Positions 57,296 to 64,000 of a stretch of 64,000 nt of DNA are shown here, in pieces. This stretch comes from Strongylocentrotus droebachiensis (lineage: Eukaryota > Echinodermata > Echinoidea > Camarodonta > Strongylocentrotidae). The translations under genes were made by a program, and so were the position numbers. Each line of letters starts with the position of its first letter. Position 1 is the stretch's first letter. The DNA lies in assembly GCA_035222895.1 (NCBI GenBank), contig JAVYIG010000885.1, positions 248,001 through 312,000 on the forward strand, read 5' to 3'. Below the pieces are notes generated by a model. It saw only the letters and a list, made by a program, of their open reading frames with translations, did no database searches and was not told the DNA's origin.

Positions 57296-57669
57296 AGATG
57301 AAGTTGAGTTCTGGTCATGCGATTGCATTGTGAAAGAAACGGTGTGGAATCGACCAGAAAAGGTTGATCATCTAGCATATAAGAATTTGTGTGTATTGCA
57401 AGGTTCTGGAATCATCAAAATGATAAGAAATTTGGCCAAGTCTTCGTAAAGTTACAAACACTGTACACAGAAAGATGTATATAGGACTACACAAACACAT
57501 CCTACCTGGATTTTTACGATGTTACATGACATATTTAGAATATGAAGGCATTTGAAGAGCCATGCTTTTCAGGGAACATGTCTTATCTGATGTTCTTCCA
57601 CACTTGCATTATAAGAATGATAACGCTCACAAATTATTTTTCACCTCTTCCCAGAACTCAACCTTCTCT
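57296..57669. mobile_element. TTAA-flanked MITE 3
   Basis: 374 bp, same length as MITE 2 and homologous in reverse orientation, flanked by TTAA (57292-57295, 57670-57673). Ends AGATGAAGTTGAGTTCTGG and the complement of CCAGAACTCAACCTTCTCT. Confidence 0.9.
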
Positions 57670-57673
57670 TTAA

Positions 57674-58037
57674 GGCTTACATCTAAAAGAATTTATCTCT
57701 GTTCCCCTAATTCAACAAGCCCACCTTGCATTCTTTAGTAACGAATAACACAAAAGTCATGAATAATTTAGTTGGTAACTGTAGGGCCCATTCATGCAGA
57801 CTCTTAAAGGTCTAGTCCTAACCCCCTTCCAAAAAACAAATTTAGTGTGTAGCTCTTCATGATAGGTTTTCTTGGGGCTATTCTTTTTTCCATCCAGACA
57901 CACATATACAGCGTACATTGTACATGCAACTTAGGACTTCTTAGAGATGTATGGAAAGTTTTAGATCTTTACACAAATACATCTTAGTCTTTGACTGAGA
58001 CTAGTCTTTGTAGTAATGATTCAATAGTCAATACACC
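57674..58037. other. No gene seen
   Basis: No recognisable feature. Confidence 0.4.
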
Positions 58038-58106
58038 CGTTTATGGGCGCCATGTTAATTTACGAGTAAACAAAGTTGTTTACTCGTAATTTAAGATGGC
58101 ACCCAT
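58038..58106. repeat. Imperfect palindrome
   Basis: GGGCGCCAT...TTACGAGTAAACA is mirrored by TGTTTACTCGTAA...ATGGCACCC; the inner 13 bp are perfect. Confidence 0.85.
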
Positions 58107-58679
58107 GTAAATATGATGTGAGCGCACAGCGCAGGCAGGGACGCAACAAAACATTTGCATCTGAAAACATTGATGACGCAATGTTTACGCGCATATTCAA
58201 ATGGCGGCCTTAACCGTGATGGGGTGTACATGTATGAGGGCACGCTGAATGTCTGTGACTGAGACTAGTCCGTAGTTATGATTCAAAGAGGGCGGGGCCC
58301 GAATGAAAGCAAATTACCCTCAATGAATAAACCACAAAGAATGCAGGTTTTTATGAAAGATTGAGTGCCTGCATTGTGCATGCCTACTCATTTGTAATAC
58401 AATGCAGATTGTAGGCAATAGCGAGATTTTTCCTCTTTGCAATTTGTACGTTGTGCACACCATTATCAGTTTAGGTTATCAATTTAGGGTGAGTTACAAT
58501 GTAAATGTACAGTCTTCGCTACGATAATTCATTTGATGTTTACGTGCAGGTGTACCTGTATTTATCTGACTCCTTTATTTATGCTTGAATGTGTCGAGAC
58601 AAAAGGATGGGTTGTTAAAAGCCTCTATCAAGTGTTTGATGGCAAGATTTCAGTTTATATTGTAGCATAATGTTCTCTC
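58107..58679. other. No gene seen
   Basis: Contains a second GAGACTAGTC word near 58260 related to 58000; nothing else identified. Confidence 0.4.
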
Positions 58680-58751
58680 ACCCCCCCCCCCCCCCTCTTT
58701 CTCTATATGTTCTCTCTCTCTCTCTCTCTCTCTATCATGTTCTCTCACCCT

Positions 58752-58787
<36 letters not shown>

Positions 58788-58820
58788 GTTCTCACACCCC
58801 ACTTCCACCTCTCTCTTTCA
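58680..58820. repeat. C run and CT microsatellites
   Basis: C15 followed by interrupted (CT)n arrays with TGTTCTCTCAC between them. ORFs here are artefacts. Confidence 0.9.
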
Positions 58821-59013
58821 GCTTGTCTTGTTCACACCGTGTCTACATGTATGCAGACAGGATACATGTTAATTCTGACACCTCATGATGAGTCTCTCTC
58901 TACCTTCATAGTGTCCTACATGTAGTATCATAGTATCCTGGCCATGATCCATCACTACAACATTGATAATCATTGTGATAATAATAATACTAACTACAAT
59001 GATAATTGTACTA

Positions 59014-59209
59014 CAGTCAAACCTGTCTGTAAACACCACCCAAGGGAGACAAGAAAAGTGGTCTTTACAGGCAGGTGGTCTTTATTTATATAGGTCCCTT
59101 TTAATATTACATGTTTCAATGAGAAACCATTTTAAAGGGAAACAAAACATGTGGTATGTGTAGATTGGTTGTCTTTCTATACAGGTGGTCACTACAGCAG
59201 GTTTGACTG
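59014..59209. mobile_element. TA-flanked MITE, full length
   Basis: 196 bp, perfect TIR CAGTCAAACCTG, TA on both sides (59012-59013, 59210-59211). Contains GTGGTCTTTACAGGCAGGTG-type sequence shared by the other copies. TA targets are typical of Tc1/mariner and a few other superfamilies. Confidence 0.88.
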
Positions 59210-59345
59210 TATTAGTAAGGGTAGTATAATGGTAGAAGTAGCAGTAGTAGTAGTAATGGTGGTGATGATAATTTATTTATTTGCTAGTAAATGGCATCTC
59301 TAATTATTTCTTCAATTTTTCTCTTTGAATTGCTGTTTCCTGCAG

Positions 59346-59411
59346 GTTTAGTGTTGTCTGATCAGACTGACTCAGTGTAAAGGTGTATGGTACACGAAGA
59401 CCAAGGTTGAG
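59346..59411 (+). other. ARF6: Candidate 5' UTR exon of ARF6
   Basis: Preceded by a T-rich acceptor ending TTTCCTGCAG and followed by a strong donor GAG|GTACGTA. 66 bp, no long frame. Its position ~2.1 kb upstream of the ARF6 start codon and on the same strand suits a non-coding first or second exon. Purely a splice-signal inference. Confidence 0.4.
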
Positions 59412-59429
59412 GTACGTATAGCACACTTA

Positions 59430-60720
59430 AAGCCCCACTGCACTACAGCCAACAAAATACACGGGGGCGGAGGGCGGATTCGCCCTGGAAACACCATAAA
59501 CAGCCCCCGAAATAGGCTCAAAATCCGATTTCGGGGGCGACATCAAAAAGTGAAATGATCTCAAATCGCCCCCGTAACGATTACGAGCGGCCGCGCGCTC
59601 TCTTCTAGCTTCGTATTCATTGTGTGCGCTGAATCTCTGTGTAAAATTGTATACACAAAAATCGGTCGTAAAAAAACTCGAATCATATTCCATACCTTAC
59701 CTGGCTTACCATGTCGTACGCAAGTACGCCAAAACAGGTACATTTTCGCAGTTGCGAGAGATCGAGACGGAGCGTAGGGGTCGAGTTTTTGGTGGTCGAT
59801 TTTGTTTTGGTAGATTAATATTATTAGCGGAACCTAGACCACTAAACATCGCTAAAACTGCAATCAATTTCCATCACGAATTCATGATTGCCGCTATTTT
59901 ATAAAGTTTCCATAAATAGAGGTATGAAATTAAATCCTATTTTGTGATTATTCTCGCCATGTTTTCGTAATTTTGATAATCATTTCTTCAAAGTAAAGAA
60001 AATCAGACAAAATCACTGTGACTGACACGCATACAATACAGTGCATTGCCGCTGTGCGGTGTGAGTGAGTTAATTTGAGCTGAGCTGAGCTAGCTCGCTA
60101 GTAACTCCGGGAAGCTCCAACACCGGCGCGGCCGCTGCGGCTGCGGCGGCGGTGTTTCATGGAGCTTCCCGGAGCTGAGTTAGCTCGCTAGCTGAGCTCG
60201 AGTCGAAAAGATTTGATACTTTGGAATTGTTATCTGTTGGTTTGCATCATTATTGCCGCGATTTCAATATAGTTACGTGAATAGATGTACGAAACCTGAG
60301 CTTAGAATTAGTAAAAGTATTACTAATGTCTACGTTTTTAAACGACTGTCTGATTTTCTTGTGAAAATTTTATTTTGAAAAATGATTATCGAAATTCATG
60401 GCCAGAAATAATCACAATCTGGGGTCTATTATGTTACAGTTCTTGCATCAAATCAATGCATGAAAACTTAGTTATTGAACTAGAAAAAGGGGTTTCTTTT
60501 TTAATAGGCAATTATGAAGCAAGAAGCCCGAAACCTTAGCCTACTAAACAAATCTTAACAAACTGTAGACCTATCCTTTTATGAATTAATGAAAAAGTAG
60601 CCCCAGAAAGAGAGCCCCCGAAATGGAAAAAAGAGCCCCCGAAAGGTGAAAAAGTAGCCCCCGAAAATTTCCCAAAAATTTGAAATGGAGCCCCCGAAAT
60701 GAAAAACTTAATTTTTTGCC
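59430..60720. mobile_element. Diverged relative of the Helitron array
   Basis: Shares with 14230-20726 the AGCCCCCGAAA repeats (60600-60710, reverse orientation), GATTTTCTTGTGAAAATTTT and ATAATCACAATCT (60350-60420), and an inverted TTTGTGATTATTCTCGCCATG segment (59940-59960). Clear CTAG/TC termini were not found. Confidence 0.6.
60102..60182. mobile_element. 81-bp foldback element with 9-bp duplication
   Basis: CTCCGGGAAGCTCC and its complement enclose a GC-rich loop that can itself fold; outer ends TAACTC/GAGTTA. Flanked by GCTCGCTAG (60093-60101, 60183-60191). Same end sequence and duplication length as 30776-31368. Confidence 0.8.
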
Positions 60721-61262
60721 TGCTGCACTACTTACATGTATAGCCGCTTGCGCCCTTTATACTTATAGAGCAAACAGTGTCTAAGCGGTGAACATTGGTT
60801 CCCCATGGTCCCATGTTGAGATAACCAACTGTCAGTGACCATGCAGGGAGGTCTAATCGCGATAATTTTGTCTGGTCCGTTTTTCCCCCCTTTTTTCCCC
60901 GTTTTTTTTTTTTCCCCCCCTTTTTACCCTCCTTTTTTTTTTTCCTCTACGAAATGTCAAAGTTGGGGGTGCAACCTATGCGGCGCTGCGGCCTTATCGC
61001 CGGCAAATACAGTATAGCATATTAATACATACAGTGTTATTTATTTGGCAAAACAAAGTGAATACAAAAGAATTACATAGAAGAACAAGTCATACAAAAC
61101 GAAGGATGAAAATCATTAGAAAAACAAAACATTATCGTGATTCCCACCAAAACCGTGAAGGTCCCCCATTCCGACCTTATACTTTATCCAGCCATGTGAG
61201 ATGATTATGTAATCTAATATTAATTGCTAGAGTAATCATTTGTTTTATCTTTTTCCCCACAG
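60721..61262. other. Intron-like DNA before the ARF6 coding exon
   Basis: T/C-rich runs near 60880-60950. The acceptor TTTTATCTTTTTCCCCACAG ends at 61262. Confidence 0.5.
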
Positions 61263-61549
61263 GTCTGAAGCATCTTTCCTGAAGAAAGGGACAAATTGAA
61301 AAGAGGTTTACGGCGGAAAATAATTGAGCGCCACGGACCAAGCAGGCCCAGGGCTGTAGGTAGGCTGTGAAAGGGAGAGTCTGGACTCACACAAAAAACT
61401 CTACCTGGGACTAGGGGTAGGAGTAGGTAGCACCTACATGAAAGAGAGCAGAAGGGACCAGAGGAGATCGTGACATCCTAAGAGGATTTGAAGGAGAGAC
61501 TTTGACGTTGTTTTGATACGGAGAGAGGAGAAAGAAAGACTCTTAAACG
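61263..61549 (+). other. ARF6: 5' UTR part of the ARF6 start exon
   Basis: From the predicted acceptor to the start codon. It includes a short upstream ORF at 61438-61473 (11 codons and TGA) that ends 76 bp before the ARF6 ATG and could modulate translation. The exon start is predicted from the acceptor only. Confidence 0.5.
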
Positions 61550-61631
61550 ATGGGGAAGGTACTATCGAAGATCTTCGGAAAGAAGGACATGAGAATTCTG
61601 ATGCTGGGCTTGGATGCAGCCGGGAAGACAA
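61550..61631 (+). CDS. ARF6: ADP-ribosylation factor 6, first coding exon (partial gene)
   Basis: Encodes [20 protein letters not shown], continuing LDAAGKT, then one base before the donor A|GTATCC at 61632. This is the ARF6 N-terminus: Gly2 is the N-myristoylation site, the amphipathic helix follows, and GLDAAGKT is the GTP-binding P-loop. [10 protein letters not shown] distinguishes ARF6 from class I/II ARFs. ARF6 cycles between plasma membrane and endosomes and controls endocytic recycling and cortical actin. Intron 1 continues beyond the window, so switch regions and the NKXD motif are not present here. It is the only confident host gene in the window. Confidence 0.95.
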
Positions 61632-61797
61632 GTATCCTTTTCACAAAAACCACTCAATTTTATTTAACTATTTAATTGATGTATTAATTAATTTTGAAGG
61701 GAAATTTTCAGATCAAAAGACTCTGTGGTTTATACTACGCCATAGTTTAAACTGGTTTTCTCTCTACGATTACATTTTCTATTTTGATAAACATGTA

Positions 61798-61883
61798 CAT
61801 TCAAACCTGTCTATAGCGACCGCCCAAGGGAAACACAAAGATTGGTCTTTGTAGACAGGTGGTCACTGAAACAGGTTTGACTG
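61798..61883. mobile_element. TA-MITE, internally deleted copy
   Basis: 86 bp, CATTCAAACCTG...CAGGTTTGACTG, flanked by TA (61796-61797, 61884-61885), in ARF6 intron 1. Confidence 0.85.
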
Positions 61884-62428
61884 TACAAAAAATGAGTTGA
61901 ATAAGACACTGCCACGGCGCAAATCGCTGCAACAGTACATGCACAATGTTGCTAGCATGCATGCTATGTCGATTAGCACAAGCTTTATTTGTTTGTAGTC
62001 TTGATTATTCAATGTAAGTTTCATATATATTCTATATATTCACCAGAACTCAAGATAATATTGTTTATACAGTATACAGTATGACTGTGTATTGAGCACT
62101 TCCCTACTATGATAGCATGCGTCAGTCATGCATGCAATCACAGTGTACTGAATGAACTGGGGTGTCCTCACTGTGTGAAGTACTATGCAGCACAGAGAAG
62201 ACAGTTCCTCATTTTCCTGCAGTAATTAACACAGGAGATTCAATTAGCCATGAGTAGGGCTATCCCCTTTGTAGTGTAGTAGGCTCAGTGTGTATACAGT
62301 ACTCAGGGGCTTGGTGTCGGCACTCTGGTACCTGTGGCTGTTGTGCAGTATGTACATGTAGAAGAGAGTTTTAATACATTTATGTGGGGAAAGAAAGGTA
62401 CTTTTACATGTACTTGTGTTTGATGCAT

Positions 62429-62530
62429 GGAGAGAGAGATAGAAAGAAAGAGAGAGAGATAGAGAGGGAGAGAGAAAGAGGGGAAGCGAGGGAAGGGGCG
62501 GGGAGAGAGACAGACAGACAGACAGAGAAT
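62429..62530. repeat. GA/CAGA microsatellite
   Basis: Interrupted (GA)n ending in (CAGA)n. Confidence 0.9.
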
Positions 62531-62741
62531 AATAATATTATTTCCAGAGTAATTATTTCTGTATACACATTCCCTTTGCACAGGATGTAAGTGATCGCTT
62601 GACGATTCATATGGCATCATTTAATCTTTTTCCTTTTCTCAATCTAAAAGATAGGAAAATCTGACCTTTGAGATTTAACTGTACATGTACATGTATGTAT
62701 GTGTACTGTGTACATTGTATAGACTATGACGGTGAGTGATA

Positions 62742-63065
62742 GAAAGAGAGAGAGAGAGAGGGGGGGGGGGGGGGGGGGGAGACACACAGACAGATAGAGA
62801 AAGACTTCAAAGAGAGAGAGAGATAAAGACAAAGACTGATAGACTGAGAAGGGGGGGGGGGGGGGGTGACAAGACAAATAATGAGAAAACCAGAGGAGGA
62901 TCGTTTGAGAAGGAGTTTGAGAGAGGAAAAAAAAAGACAGACAGACAGAAGGGGGGGGGGGGGGGTGAAAGTGAGGGTGGTGGAGCAAGAGATAGAGGAA
63001 GAAGACAACAATTACAAGGAAAACCAGAGGGAGATAGTTTGAGAGAGAAAGAGAGAGAGAGTAGG
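62742..63065. repeat. Purine-rich microsatellite with three long G runs
   Basis: GAGAGA blocks alternate with G runs of about 19, 16 and 15 near 62761, 62851 and 62951. ORFs on both strands are low complexity. Confidence 0.9.
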
Positions 63066-63116
63066 AAGGAAGTGGGTGAGAACACACTCAAGAAGGAAGG
63101 AAATGAAGCAAACAGA

Positions 63117-63262
63117 CAGTGTCAAGTGTTCATGACCGACCGTACTTCATTATGAATGCATCCTTTATTATCTCGTTCACAATAGAGTACATATTACCGT
63201 GTCAAGCGTTCATGACCGACCGTACTTCATTATGAATGCAGCCTTCATGACCTTGTTCACAC
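63117..63262. repeat. 80-bp tandem duplication
   Basis: GTGTCAAGYGTTCATGACCG starts both units (63119, 63199); the first ~45 bp are nearly identical. Confidence 0.85.
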
Positions 63263-63326
63263 TCACAAAATTCATCCTAAAACTTCATGAACACTGAACA
63301 TAAAAACCACATTCCCCCCCCCCCCT

Positions 63327-63434
63327 TGAAAATGGTTTCTCATTGAAACCTGTACATAATGACCACCTGCCTACACTGTATAACAACCATTTTTTCTTGT
63401 CTCCTTGGGCGGTCTTTATAGACAGGTTTCACTG
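63327..63434 (-). mobile_element. TA-MITE, truncated reverse copy
   Basis: AATGGTTTCTCATTGAAAC and GACAGGTTTCACTG match the family in opposite orientation to 63572-63736; one end is missing. Confidence 0.7.
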
Positions 63435-63571
63435 TAGTCTGAATGTTGAATTATCAAAATGTTGTATAACAATATCTGACACACCTAAACATTGTAAAAT
63501 AATCAAAGGTTTGAGCATTGTTTCTAACAAAATGATGACGTTTGTTTACTGCATGTGTGATTCTTGTAATA

Positions 63572-63736
63572 CAGTCAAACCTGTCTATAGTGACCGCCAG
63601 AGGGAAACACAAAATGTGGTCTTTGTAGACAGGTTCCTTTTAATCTATAGTACATGTATGTTTCAATGAGAAACCATTTCCAAGGGAAACAAAAAATGTC
63701 TTTGTATACAGGTGGTCACTGAAGCAGGCTTGACTG
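63572..63736. mobile_element. TA-MITE copy in ARF6 intron 1
   Basis: CAGTCAAACCTGTCTATAGT...GCAGGCTTGACTG; TA precedes it, the right flank is TC, so one base of the target has probably mutated. Confidence 0.82.
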
Positions 63737-64000
63737 TCTATGAAAACCACAGTTAACGTGGTAAGTCTTGTTCAGGTACGGTGCTGTAAACCATGCGTAG
63801 ACATACACCTCTAGATTTCCATATTTAAATCAAAATTGTCTTTATGAAACGGCACAAGTTTGCAAAGCACATTGAACAGTGCTCTGCAGTTGAGTGAGTC
63901 ACCGCCTATTTTTAACAATTACAAATAAAGGCACATGTATGGTTTTATGGATGTTTTAGTGGGAAGTCCCTTCTTAGGAAACATTGCCAGCTTCCCTGTT

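Larger units (their letters stand above)
61632..64000 (+). other. ARF6: ARF6 intron 1 (incomplete)
   Basis: No second exon encoding the continuation of the P-loop and switch I was found before the end of the window. The intron holds three TA-MITE copies, purine-rich microsatellites and a short tandem duplication. Confidence 0.7.

Noticed and set aside
62736..63155. 139-codon plus-strand ORF and minus-strand ORFs near 62.7-63.1 kb
   Set aside because: Translation of GA microsatellites and G runs inside ARF6 intron 1.

Overview
The window is animal nuclear DNA. It has spliced gene structure, tRNA-derived SINEs, several LINE clades, a Ty3-type LTR element and many DNA transposons, and no bacterial operon organisation. 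The SINE and LINE tails (GCGCTATATAAA plus TTATTATT), the tRNA-Leu-primed Ty3 element and the abundant TACATGTA-type words suggest a marine invertebrate, perhaps a deuterostome such as an echinoderm. That placement is an inference. Long G or C homopolymers are unusually frequent.

Only one host gene is recognised with confidence: the first coding exon of ARF6, a small GTPase, at 61550-61631 on the plus strand. A probable 5' UTR exon lies at 59346-59411. Intron 1 runs past the window end and carries TA-flanked MITEs. Almost everything else is mobile DNA.

Layout: 536-6058 is a nearly full-length I-type LINE (ORF1 with zinc knuckles; ORF2 with endonuclease, RT and RNase H, broken by two frameshifts). 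6490-8400 holds an RT remnant and tandem repeats. 8690-9605 is a degenerate GGGGCAC minisatellite. 10088-10675 is a SINE interrupted by a retroelement tail. 11570-13505 is a ~110-120 bp satellite carrying two TTAA-flanked MITEs. 14230-39033 is read here as a head-to-tail array of five minus-strand Helitrons, invaded by TIR transposons including an 11.4 kb element with GACGTC arrays. 39056-48600 holds a LINE split by a 6.9 kb insertion that itself contains an intact-looking Ty3/Mag-like retrotransposon (41309-46394). 50438-53297 carries a 46-bp tandem repeat and two TIR elements. 53441-56700 holds two more LINEs. The ARF6 5' region fills the rest.

The most unusual content is (1) the tandem Helitron array with CTAG/TC junctions and an intact outer A/T target, and (2) a set of DNA transposons with CCC...GGG ends, 2-bp target duplications and subterminal arrays of a short motif. 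The motif differs per element, yet two of them (24464-25967 and 28721-29905) share a homologous core. Paralogous Helitron copies supply empty sites that fix several insertion boundaries to the base.
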